NCBI GenBank assembly: GCA_905183005.1 | Contig: CAJJDO010000153.1 | Location: 17,124-81,123 of the forward strand | Source of the DNA: Paramecium pentaurelia | Lineage: Eukaryota > Ciliophora > Oligohymenophorea > Peniculida > Parameciidae | Direction of reading: 5' to 3' | Length of the DNA stretch: 64,000 bases | Shown here: positions 50,828 to 61,380 of the stretch, in pieces | Numbering within the stretch: position 1 is the first letter of the stretch | Layout: every line of letters begins with the position of its first letter | The notes under the pieces: model-generated | Seen by the model: the letters and a program-made list of their open reading frames with translations, nothing else | Database searches by the model: none | What the model was told of the DNA's origin: nothing | Position numbers and translations under genes: made by a program

Positions 50828-51878
50828 TCAATCCAATATTGGTTTCGTATTTGGTTAAATTGGTAAGAACCAAATTAAAGGATTGATACCAAACACTTCA
50901 ACAAAGTTCTCTAAAGCACTTTTCTAAAGTGGTTATCTAGGTTTGTTTTCACAATATTCAAGGGTTGTGATGTTTGATTTGATTGCCCTATTGATCTCAT
51001 TATAATGAATTAAAGTACCATAAATGGAATAATGTAAATGCTGTTAATAGTATCCACAAGAAACAACAAAATAAAAAAGTAAATGAAACTAAGAATAGTT
51101 TACTATCAGATTAAAATGAATTTAAAGTATCATAATAGCAACGACTATAAGTAATCATTATAAAACTTATAAGTAACCCTATATAGATATATGTAATACA
51201 TGAATAACAAAGAAGATTGTTAAACAATTTATAATTGTTATAACCTATGCAATTATTGAGCCATTAACAATGATGATCCATTTTTAACCAGCATGTCTTA
51301 CATTAACGACAATGATGACTACGTTTTGGTTTAAATGTTTAACAGTTCTTACAAAATCTATGACCAGATTTATCTATCAATTCCAATTTAGCTTTAGTAT
51401 TGAATTACAATCTCTATTCATCATCTATTTCTGAAGAGAATGATGTTGATGTCTATGATCCTTTTTTATGGAAATTGATCATATTTTCCTCATTTTCTAT
51501 CATCTTATTAATCTCTCCTTCTACTTTATTTAACCATTCTTTGGGTACTCTCCCAGGTAATGTTATTACTACTCTTATTAATGTAATTATAAAGAGAATA
51601 AGTATTGTATGCAATAATATTGTAATTACCACTGTAGAATTGCTGAAGACATAGTCATTTATGTGTACTAATTGAATCAAGTAAGTGTTTATTTCTACTA
51701 CTGGTCTTTCAATATACTCTTATCTTATACGAGGTAACAAATAGGTCTTAAAATTTAATAGGTAATCATATACTTATATATATACTCCATAGAAGAATAC
51801 AAATATTGTTACTAATATTACAAAAGGTATCCATGTTCCGATGTAACAAAGTAATTATCCTTGCTTATAATATTTCAT
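50828..51878 (-). CDS. DHHC-type protein S-acyltransferase
   Basis: 339 residues; one 31-nt intron at 50988-51018, needed to link LFHLW to the downstream TTLEYCENKP motif. Four membrane segments: IPFVILVTIFVFFYGVY, VVITILLHTILILFIITLI, ITYIYIGLLISFIMITY and LFLVSFTFLFCCFLWILL. Between the second and third lies the Cys-rich domain (HRFCKNCQTFKPKRSHHCRQ, then CKTCWLKMDHHCQW, NNCIGYNNYK). The catalytic DHHC is intact, but the next residue is Gln instead of the usual Pro (DHHCPW). The TTxE motif is present. It palmitoylates cysteines of cytosolic proteins at membranes. Confidence 0.92.
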
Positions 51879-51988
51879 TTATTTATTTATTTAAAAACGT
51901 ATTTATGGGAAGACAATGATGAAGTAACTCTGCATTACTTATATTTACATAAAATATATATATATATATATATAAATTATTAAAATAA

Positions 51989-52474
51989 ATGAATTAAGGA
52001 GATAAACCAATGTTGTAGAAGTAGCAATAAGAAATCATGGAAATATTCAATGAATTCAAATCTCCAGAAACCAATCTATTGAATGTTAGTGAGTTCTTGG
52101 AAATTCTACAAACAACTGGACTTGATAGGAATTGTGAATTGTTAGTAAAAAAATTAGAAAATCTCAGAGGGAATTAGCTAGACTTAAATCAATTTACAGA
52201 ATAATTTAATTTCAACTACAATCTATTTGAAAATTTCGAAATGATTTTTTAAATCATGGACACAACTAATTCTGGAAAGATAAGTAAAGATGAATTAAAA
52301 AAGTAAAGTGAATTTTGGGGTATTTAAAATATATGATTATAAGGATTATAATTATCTGAAAGAGATATAGAAATAATGATAAATTATAGTGGAAGTGATG
52401 AATAAGATTCAGTATCTAAGGAGAAATTATGGAGTTTGTTGTAACAATATTAAAACAATAAAATGCTATAATGA
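51989..52474 (+). CDS. EF-hand (calmodulin/centrin-like) protein
   Basis: 153 residues; one 24-nt intron at 52320-52343 (ends AAG). A clear EF-hand loop is DTTNSGKISKDEL (D1, T3, S5, E12 in place). A second, weaker EF-hand follows (YSGSDEQDSVSKEKLW). The N-terminal half has helical pairs typical of the family (IMEIFNEFKSPETNLLNVSE, LLVKKLENLRG) with degenerate loops. Probably one functional Ca2+ site. It lies 21 bp before the next start codon. Confidence 0.75.
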
Positions 52475-52495
52475 TTATTTAATATTATATTATTT

Positions 52496-53771
52496 ATGTA
52501 AATTGTTGGCACTTTTATTATTGAAATGATAATGGGATCTACATTAAGTATGATATAATCATTAAATGAATAGATTGGACAATTCTTAAAACCTATGCTC
52601 TTAATGAATTAGGTGAGAAAGATAAAGAAACAAATTTATAAAAAATAGAGTCATTCCTCTTAATAGTTGAATTAAATTTAGGAATGTTTGCAAGAGTATA
52701 TAAATTAAAATGTATTTGATTAGTTGTACTTAAATAAATATTTTAATCGGAATGTTAAGATTGTTGTACTCCTCTTATAAATTTTGATTTATTCATTTAG
52801 TTTATTTCTTTTTGGATTCATTAAAGACATGCCATTAATTTTGAATATCTTACCAAATATATATGTCTTTTTATTAGGATTAATATTGTTGGATCCTATG
52901 GACTCTATGTTGAATGAAAATCCACTTAATTTCGGTATGATGTAATAATCTACATAGAGATAAATGTATATGTTAGTTTTTGGGAGGGATTTCATTTGGT
53001 TGGTTAATCTTTGGATTAATACTTTAATTGTTGATAAATCCAAAGATTGAAGATTTATCAGAGAATATTCATTATAGAAGAGGTTGTTTAATATATGCAA
53101 TGATTATATTAATTTTGGGATTAGTGGGAACTTATTTGTGGTTTCCAAGATATTCAACTGTTGAAGAGGAATTTGATTCAAAGGAAAATTTGAGAGGTGC
53201 AATGAATTAAAAGAATATCATTCATAATACATTTTTAGTATAAGAGAAGAGAATGTATAAGGATGAACGTTTTTATATGATAATGTACCAATTTATTATG
53301 TTATTTACACCTGCTATTGGTAGTCTTAATTACATTAATTAATAAGGTGAAGATATATTTATAACTTATTGTGTGATGGGTATTTCTACAACAATAGGAT
53401 CATTTTTGCCAATTTTAATAAGTTAACCATATAAAATTAATATAATTGTAGCTTTATGTTAAATAGGTATGATGATAGCATTAAATGGTTTGGGAGTAGT
53501 ATATGGACATCTAATATTAAAATTAATTTGTTTATCAGTTTAATTCATGTTGTTTGGTTTCATTTTGAGTTTTAATGTGATCATCTTATAAACAACATAT
53601 GATAATGTAGTAGATAATATTCCAATAGCTTTTATTGCATTAACATTAGCTGTATTATCTCAATATATAGTGTTTGTATTTTTGGGAGATAAGAAATTAA
53701 TCTAATCAATAGAATTCTCATTGATTTTGTTGTCCTTCTTGATAAATATTTTAATGAATTATAAATAATGA
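52496..53771 (+). CDS. Multi-pass membrane protein, transporter-like
   Basis: 416 residues with one intron at 52935-52959 (25 nt, ends TAGAG; the 23-nt version ending TAG breaks the frame). About ten hydrophobic segments: VVLLLQILIYSFSLFLFGF, IYVFLLGLILL, FLGGISFGWLIFGLILQLL, CLIYAMIILILGLVGTYLW, FYMIMYQFIMLFTPAIG, ITYCVMGISTTIGSFLPIL and four more. A charged loop (YSTVEEEFDSKENLRGAMN) lies in the middle. The shape suits an MFS-like transporter with two bundles and a central loop, but no signature decides the family. The start is uncertain: ATG 52496 is only 21 bp after the EF-hand stop, and ATGs at 52526 to 52550 are possible. Confidence 0.65.
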
Positions 53772-53844
53772 ATTATAATTATTAATAGTAATAATAATCT
53801 AAATTTTATCATATTTATCTAATTTATTAGATTTATTAGATTTA

Positions 53845-55361
53845 TCAGATTTCTTCATAACTAGAATCCATATCTTTTATAATTGGTTATTCTAATTAAC
53901 TAATTTCATTTGAATATCCATATTGATAAGTTGAAATGTCCAAATTCAATATTTATTATTATTATTATTATTATTTAACCATAAATTCTTTTAACAATTC
54001 TTATTTCTCTTTTATTTATATAAGTTATTCATCTTTCTTAATATCAGAATACTTGTAATGTTCTAAATGTGCAAAAGAAAAAAAGTTTATTTACTAATTA
54101 GCTTAGATATCATAGATTAATTCAATCAAATCTTCAACATTATTTAAATAGAATACTAATCCAAGTGAACAATCAATTTCCTTGTCATTCATAAATAGAG
54201 CTTCACCTGGAAAACATGATTTAACATATTCTTCAGTATTCATCTTAGCTTCTTATACTATATGTGGATCCAATACAACAAATTTATTATCAACAAAACC
54301 TACAATGAAATTAGCTTCCTTAGGTCTACCTCCCAAAATTCCAGCAAAATATTTCTTCTTCATAAATTATCTAATAGCTTAAATATAATCTGGATTAGGT
54401 TCATCACATCCAATTCTACTTAATAAACATACTGCTACTGCTCTACTTGCAACAAAACATTTTTAACATATATATTTCTTTAATAATATCCTAATCTACT
54501 TCTTATTCTATTCTTATTAATCTTCATAACACACATCATTAATTTCATCATTACCATTTATAACCTAAACTACTTCTTCCTTACCAATTTCCAATTTCTC
54601 TAAATCTTATAAGAATTATTCAATAAAAAACACTTTCTTTTAACAATGACAATTCTCTACCATACACATCTCTTATAAAATAGCCTTTAAATCTATTTGA
54701 CTCTCATAAAATGGAACAAAACTCAAACTGCAACAATCTTAAACTCTTAAATTATAAAATTACATGGTATATTATTTTCTGATAGAATTTTTTAAATAGC
54801 CTATACAATTTAATTTGGACTATACCATTCTCCAGGTTTCTTGCCCCATTCCTAATAGGCTATTCTCATTATCTTCTAAATCGAAAACCCATACTTTAAT
54901 TATCTCTCTAATCCCTTCAAACTCTCCATTTCATCATCATCTTTAAACAATTACAAAATTTCCTACAATAGAGATGGAAATGAGAATAAATCCACATTAT
55001 AGAAACACTTCAAATGTCTTTTCAGGAGTTCTGCCATCATCATTTATCCTACTCTTATTACGCAACCCCATCCAGAATCAGTTGTCAAATAACTATCCTA
55101 ACATTGATATGCTTGAAATCCTTATCTATAAGTAAAACGTATAGTATGAATGACCACATCTAAAATATCTTCCTTTTTCTATATCAATTATCCCATAATA
55201 TAACCTTCATCTTTTACTTCATATTGAAATAGTGCTCTATAATTGTAATTAGTTAAGTACCTAAAAAATGATAGAATTACTTCATTACCATTTTGATAAG
55301 ATCTAATGACCAATTTATTACATATTATAAATATATATATATATATATTTTAAATTATCAT
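53845..55361 (-). CDS. Atg4-like cysteine protease
   Basis: 496 residues; one 26-nt intron at 54738-54763. Atg4 signatures: IRFTYRQGFQAYQ, then the catalytic Cys in TTDSGWGCVIRVGQMMMAEL (Cys at about 100). Far downstream come ILGGRPKEANFIVGFVDNKF and VVLDPHIVQ, with the catalytic Asp and His in DPH, and DKEIDCSLGLVFYL. Atg4 cleaves Atg8 precursors and delipidates Atg8 in autophagy. The C-terminal tail carries a run of seven glutamines, all TAA. ATG 55361 follows the stop of the upstream gene with no spacer and in the same frame, so the true start may lie further in; the next in-frame Met is in YIMGQL. Confidence 0.8.
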
Positions 55362-57256
55362 TCATGCCTTCAAAATAAACACTAGACATTTCACTATTTA
55401 AATAGCATCACTCATTCCTGTAACTTTTACAACCACATCTAAATTTTATCTAATAATTATTTTTATCCAATGTCTAACTCTTATATCTTATAAAGTAAAT
55501 TCTCCTCCTAATTTTAAATCCTTCAATTATTATCTTTCATCATCTAAAAAATCTTTCAAATCAACTAAATAACATAAATTTGGAATATATTTCTTAAAAT
55601 CTAATACACTCTTAATAATTTTCTCATTCAATTTAAATTTCTCTGATCTATGACAAAATATCTTCTTCTCCTTCCAAATGTGCTTAAAATATCTCCTCCC
55701 TATTGGTAAAAAATTCATGAATTGACTTAATAAACAAGGAACCATAAAAATTGCCTCACACACCTTATCATCCTCAATCCATTAAAATTAACCTCTTATT
55801 TATTATATTTACCTTTTAATGGTTCAAATAAACTATATTAATATCCTATCAAGCAGGACATTCTATATTATTTTCTACCCATTATTTATGTTTCCATTTT
55901 ATTTTAAGGTACCCAAAATTACAATCCTCTTGGTTCATCAAAAATTAAAGAACAATTTTCTAAGATCTTTTATCGTTTATTTCCTATATAAAAAGTTAAT
56001 TCTAAAAAATTGCAATTAAGTTCTTCTTTTAAAATAAATTTCTTTATTACTCCCAATTATATCTCAGGAGAATCAAATAACTTTTATTTAGTTTTTATAC
56101 TAGATAATTTAAATTTTTTTAATTAATTCTAATCCATTTAATTGATGTTTAAGGATTCCTTAACCAACTATCCAGAATATTATTTATCTGGTAATTGTTT
56201 CCTTTTGAATTTCTCTAATTCTATTTAAATTTTATGTCTCAAAGCTTTTTCAGCTTCATGAAATGGATTCTTTTGTGGTTCTTAAACAATGTTTGATCTT
56301 ACACTTTTAGCAGTTCTATCAGATGGTTAATTTTCAATAACTAATATGGGTATTGAATTTTAAAGTTAATTATTTTATTATTGCAATTAATATTATTCTT
56401 AATGCAATTATTAAGGTAATTAATTTTATTATTTTGGTTATTAATTCTCTTTTATGGATAACTTGATATTCAATGATTTTGCTATCCATTCTTAAAATAA
56501 ATTGAAATTTTTATATTTATCTTTTTGTTGCTTATTAACTTATTTATTGAATTATTATTCAAAGTATTATATACTTTTTAATTATTCTAATTACTCACTT
56601 CTTAAAATATTTTGTTTATTTTTAAGTAAATCTTCAATAGATAATATTCTCTCTGCAAAAGTAGATTTATAACTATCAAGCACTAAAGAATTAAAATATT
56701 ATTAATATTACTGCAGATATGTTTTTCTTCAACAATAGATATTGATTAGACTATATTAATTATTCCTTCAATATCTAATTAATGATCATAAACAGTTTGT
56801 TAAAATAACTGTAAAGTAAGTACTTCTCTATTTTGAAGATTTCTTTATAATTCAAACAATTAATTAGCATGTATATATTAATTTGGTAAATCTATTCCTT
56901 AGTTCATAAGTATATCAATGGCTTATCTGTATTTTTCAATTTATGCAACGGTTCCAAAATATTTTAAAGTTTCCAAAGAAATCTAATTAAGAGCATTTTA
57001 TTCATTCTAACAAGTTAAGAGTATGAAATCATATAGCATTTGATCTTTATTTAATGCATTTCTAATTTTATCTTATTAACTTAGATGGATGAGTAACTAT
57101 TAATAAGATGAAGTATAGTACAAGAAGTGAGTTAATTTTGAGTTGTAATTTGTAATCAGCAGTTAAGCATTTGAATGTGTTTTTAATGTGTTTGAGGTCA
57201 GTTTATGCATCTAGTATATTTGATATACTCTAAATAGTGTGTATAAATGAGTCCAT
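55362..57256 (-). CDS. Adaptor protein with alpha-solenoid/VHS-like N terminus and adaptin-like ear
   Basis: 606 residues; introns 57097-57121 (25 nt), 56683-56711 (29 nt) and 55793-55812 (20 nt, ends GAG). The N-terminal third is a helical solenoid (INSLLLLIHLSQQDKIRNAL, YDFILLTCQNEQNALNQISL) with VHS or GAT-like flavour. A Gln-rich linker follows. The C-terminal third has an ear-like beta region (FLELTFYIGNKRQKILENCS) and a platform region (VPCLLSQFMNFLPIGRRYFK with WKEKK, then VVKVTGMSDAIQIV) that resembles the alpha-adaptin appendage. Ear and appendage domains recruit accessory proteins to clathrin coats. So a GGA-like or adaptin-like coat adaptor is my best guess. The solenoid assignment is weaker than the ear. 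Confidence 0.6.
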
Positions 57257-57268
57257 TATTAATTAATT

Positions 57269-57893
57269 ATGCAACAAGTTTTCGATTGTCCAATATGTTT
57301 ATAAACATTGTTATAACCAATTACTTTAACATGTGGTCATACATTTTGTAAACCATGTGTTCGAAATAAATACTTTTATCAAAATTACAACTCATGTCCA
57401 GTTTGCAGAGCACCTATATAGATATACTTAAATTAGTTTAAAGTGAATATTCTTTTAGAGACTCTTATAAAATAGGAATTTAATAGTGAATAAAATTATT
57501 AGTTGAGAGTGTTAAATTACTAAAAGCGATTAGATTTAAGAAATAGAAGGAAATGGTATCACACAATGATGTTAATAATATTTGAATATTCTAAATAGAT
57601 ATGGAGAATAATTTAAAAGATGTTGCCATTATATTTAATAGGTATATATATAAATGTAATAGTAAATAGTTTTGGTGATATTGATGTATATGAGTGTGAA
57701 ATCTAATTTAAGGTTTGAGAAATTGTAAAAATAATTTACAAAACGTGTAAAACTTGAAAAATTAAGTGAAGAAATAGCTAAAATGGTATCATTATTGAAG
57801 GCTGATAATTAAGATGCAAAAGATTTGGATATATAAAATTTAGTATTTTCCAAAATAGTAAAATACTTATTTACAAATTGTGTCAGATTTTGA
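57269..57893 (+). CDS. RING finger protein with C-terminal membrane segment
   Basis: 198 residues; one 28-nt intron at 57642-57669. An N-terminal C3HC4 RING (CPICLQTLLQPITLTCGHTF, then CKPCVR and CPVCRAP) has all ligands. A helical middle leads to a hydrophobic segment (LPLYLIVLVILMYM), then a coiled-coil tail (EKLSEEIAKMVSLLKADNQ). Likely a membrane-anchored E3 ubiquitin ligase. Without the intron the protein would stop at 57720 soon after the hydrophobic part. The ATG lies 12 bp from the divergent ATG of the adaptor gene. Confidence 0.85.
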
Positions 57894-57914
57894 ATGTTTA
57901 ATTTATTATTATAT

Positions 57915-58830
57915 TCATTAAACCAAATATCTTTTATTTTTATCTTCTTCTCCTATTTCAAAATAACATTTAAATATCCTCTTATCTTCCATCATTTAAA
58001 CCCATCCATTTAATTTCCCTTCAATAAAATTACCTTAATAAGTTATTCCATCTCTTTTCAAAGTACCTTTACCATGTCTCTATCCTTATTTAAATTCACC
58101 TTTATAATATTAATAATATACCTTCATAATAATCTCCTAAACTTCTAATATATACACCCTTTCCATCTAATTTACCATCCTTAAATTAACCTTCTTATCT
58201 CCAACCATTCTCCTTTTCTATTAATACACCTTAACCACAAATTTTATTATTTTCAAATTCTCCTTCATATATAAACTATTCATTTTCTAATTTTCCTTTC
58301 CCTTATTTCATTCCATTTTTAAATCCTCCAATATATTTCTCTTTTTTATAACGATATTCACCATTTTCATCATTTAATTCTCCTTAATAAAAATTACCCA
58401 AATATATTCGTTGATCCATATAAACAAGAACACCTTTCAAAAATTAATTATCTTTAGCATCACCTTCAAATAAATAATTTTCTGTTATAATTAAACCTTA
58501 AACAAAGATTCCATTTTACCAATATCCATAAAAATACTTTTATTCTTTATCATTATATTCTTATCCTCTTCCATTTTACTTATCATTATACCAATATCCT
58601 TAATAAACTCTATTTTATCCAACATTCTTAGCATTCTAGAACACAGCATCCTTAACTTCATAATTAGAATTAAATTAAATGGCTTTTATTTTAGCTCTAA
58701 TAAATGGTGGTACATCAATTAATCTCAAATTTTCTGGGATTATATCTTAAGAAAATGGAACTTTTTCAATAAGTAATTTTAATTATAGTTGTAATATGCA
58801 TTGTTCCATCATTTAGATTTTTTTATCCAT
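57915..58830 (-). CDS. MORN-repeat protein
   Basis: 297 residues; one 22-nt intron at 58100-58121 (ends AAG). After about 75 N-terminal residues there are around nine MORN repeats of 22-23 residues (for example YQGYWYNDKQNGRGQEYNDK, YIGGFKNGMKQGKGKLENEQ, YEGEFENNKICGQGVLIEKE). MORN arrays bind lipid or act as structural rulers at membranes and cytoskeleton. No kinase or other domain attached. The gene is convergent with the RING gene; stops are 21 bp apart. Confidence 0.88.
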
Positions 58831-58959
58831 TATATAATTTTTTTATTTGTATTTATATTCATATATTCTCTTTATTTAGTAAATATATATTGATAATTAT
58901 TTATTTATTAGAAAAGGTTAGTAAGTAATAAAATATAATTTTTATATATAAATTAATTA

Positions 58960-59314
58960 ATGGAGGAACCAAAAGTTGAATTGGATGATTTAGAAGTTAA
59001 TTAAGAAAGATTAAAATAAAATACAAATCAACTTAAAAATCTTAGAGTATATGGATCATTAAATGCTGGTATTATTGCAGGTACATTGGGAATGGGTATA
59101 AATTTATAAAATAATATTAGATGGATGGATTGGAATTGTAATTTATATTGCAATATTCTTAATTGTTAGTGCTTGTTTAGCAATCAAAATGAATTTCAAA
59201 GTTAAAGAATACTTCAGATCCAGTTATGATGCATATTATTCAGGAATTGGAACAGATTTGTTATTATTCTTAATGATTTGGGTTATTTTCCATAATTTAG
59301 TCAATATATTATGA
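58960..59314 (+). CDS. EMC6-like ER membrane protein complex subunit
   Basis: 109 residues; one 25-nt intron at 59096-59120. A charged N terminus is followed by NLRVYGSLNAGIIAGTLGM, a second segment (WIGIVIYIAIFLIVSACLAI), the loop KEYFRSSYDAYYSG and a third segment (LLLFLMIWVIFHNLVNIL). Length, three membrane segments and the loop resembling K-x-Y-F-x-S match EMC6, a core subunit of the ER insertase complex. Similarity is modest, as expected for this small protein. Confidence 0.7.
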
Positions 59315-59400
59315 AATTCAGCAATTTTATATTAATCAAATATTTATTCACCTTAGTATTTCTTGATTATCAACAATTATTAAAATTTCTATATATATAA

Positions 59401-60990
59401 ATGGATGAAGAATCAATATAATTAATAATAGATTACATTCTAGGATTAAGTGATATATTTGATTTCGATACAGATAGACTATATAAATTGAAATGTAAAT
59501 AAAACAAAGACTCTAATAAATTATCATTTAAACCAAAAAGTAAATTCATTAATCAAATCTCTACAGAATTAAATAATTTATTAAGTGTTAAATTTGATCA
59601 TATGAGAGATTAATAAAAACAACAAAATGATGCCATTATGTATAAATTTAATACATAAGAATATACTTTCTAACAGCTTACTTAATAAATTAAAAATAAA
59701 CCAACCCAAGAAGATTTATATGATATTTAAATTGAAATACGTTAATTAAAAAGAGAACATCAAGATGATAATAATAAAATCTAAAATCAAATCAACAATT
59801 AATTTACAACAATTTAACAAACACTTAATTCTTATATAAATACTTAAGATTTTAATTTACTCTTTGAAGAATAAATAAGTGACCATATGTCTTAATTCTA
59901 AGCTAAGTTTGCCCCTAAAGATCTAACTTTTTAATAATTAGATCTCTTAGATTGTAGATTTCATCATGTGAGTGAATAACTAATTGAACTTAAACGATAC
60001 ACCAATACTAATATAAATGCAGTAATTAACAAATAAGATGTATTGAGTAATTGATAACTTTCCCTTTAGTTCATTCTCTCAGATTTAACTACTACTGTGA
60101 AATTACATGAATTTAATGAATTTATTGAAAAATCCAAATCATTTACAACCCAATCACAACTTTCATCATTGTAGAATCTCATCTTACCAAAATTGAAAGA
60201 AGTATCAGACATAGTTGATAACAATATAAATGATATTGAAGGATTCCGTAAAATAATCAAAGCAACAGATTATGAATTATTACAAAAGTCAACTAAAATG
60301 GACTTTTTAATATTAAAATAAAAAAATGAAGAAAATTAACTATAATCATAAAACATATTACTTTAAATCTAAGAAATATCAAAATAGATTAATAAAGTCT
60401 ATCAATATTATGATGAATAAAGATTATTAATGGGTAAATAATTAACAGAATAAATTATATGTAAAATAGAAGAAACTATTAAACTAAATGTTAATTAATA
60501 AATGGAAGTTTATAATCTTTAAGATGTTGCTTAATAAATAGATTGTATTTAAGATTTTCTAAAAATTAAGGCTAATAAAATTGATGTTTTAGATGCCTTA
60601 AAATTAAAATCAAATTAAAGAGAATTCTTGATTCTTGAAGATTAAATCAATGTTATGAATTAGACTATTAAATCTTAAATGAGAATATAAGCAGAATTTA
60701 TGGAATTATTTGGAATTAATACAGATAATGAATCTATTAATTTTAAAAAGAATGCAATTTAAAAATTAATCTTTGATGCCAAATCCCTTAAGAATAGTTT
60801 CTAATAAATTCATTAACCTACTGGAATTGAAGATGTACCAATTACAACTAGATAAAGTACAACCAAAAAAAAATTTAGTACATCTCCTAAAAGTAATGGA
60901 GTCAAACTATTACTAAGACCCTTATTATCCAACACATTTTCTGTTCAATAAGCAAAAAGAAATAAAATGAATGCTTCAATGATATCATGA
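59401..60990 (+). CDS. Long coiled-coil protein, 519 residues
   Basis: ATG 59401, one 30-nt intron at 60040-60069 and TGA 60988-60990. Nearly the whole chain is Gln-, Lys- and Asn-rich helix with coiled-coil spacing (TELNNLLSVKFDHMRDQ, DLYDIQIEIRQLKREHQDD, LMGKQLTEQIICKIEETIK). The basic C-terminal tail (TTRQSTTKKKFSTSPKS) may be phosphorylated. No catalytic motif. Probably structural or cytoskeletal; not recognised. Confidence 0.75.
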
Positions 60991-61380
60991 TCATTTTTAA
61001 CTATAATTATACATATTAAATTATAGGGTTGTTTCTATATTAAAAAAAACAGATTAAATCTAGATATTTAATTCATTATTATTTATATTTAATATGAAAT
61101 AAAAGCTTATAACTATTTTATATCATTTATAATATTTCTTTAATACATATATTCTTTTTTTGATTGATATTTAAAATTATTTTATAATATAATTAAATTT
61201 ACATAGAAATAAACTTTCTTGAATGGTTGCAAGTATTTTGAAATGTTTACTATAGTAAATAGTCAAAAATTACAATTATGGCTTTTGACTTGATATTTGA
61301 CTTTAAATACTAAAATAAATCATTTTATTTCTCACATGTAATTTGAATAAATCGAATATATATTGATATAAAAATAATTG
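60991..61380. other. Intergenic region
   Basis: AT-rich spacer before the channel gene. It contains TTGAATGGTTGCAAGTATTTTG near 61217, locally less AT-rich, but no gene. Confidence 0.45.

Noticed and set aside
51958..51974. TATATA runs here, at 41820 and at 55331 as telomeric or regulatory repeats
   Set aside because: Simple AT runs are common in this composition; there are no G-rich telomeric repeats in the window.
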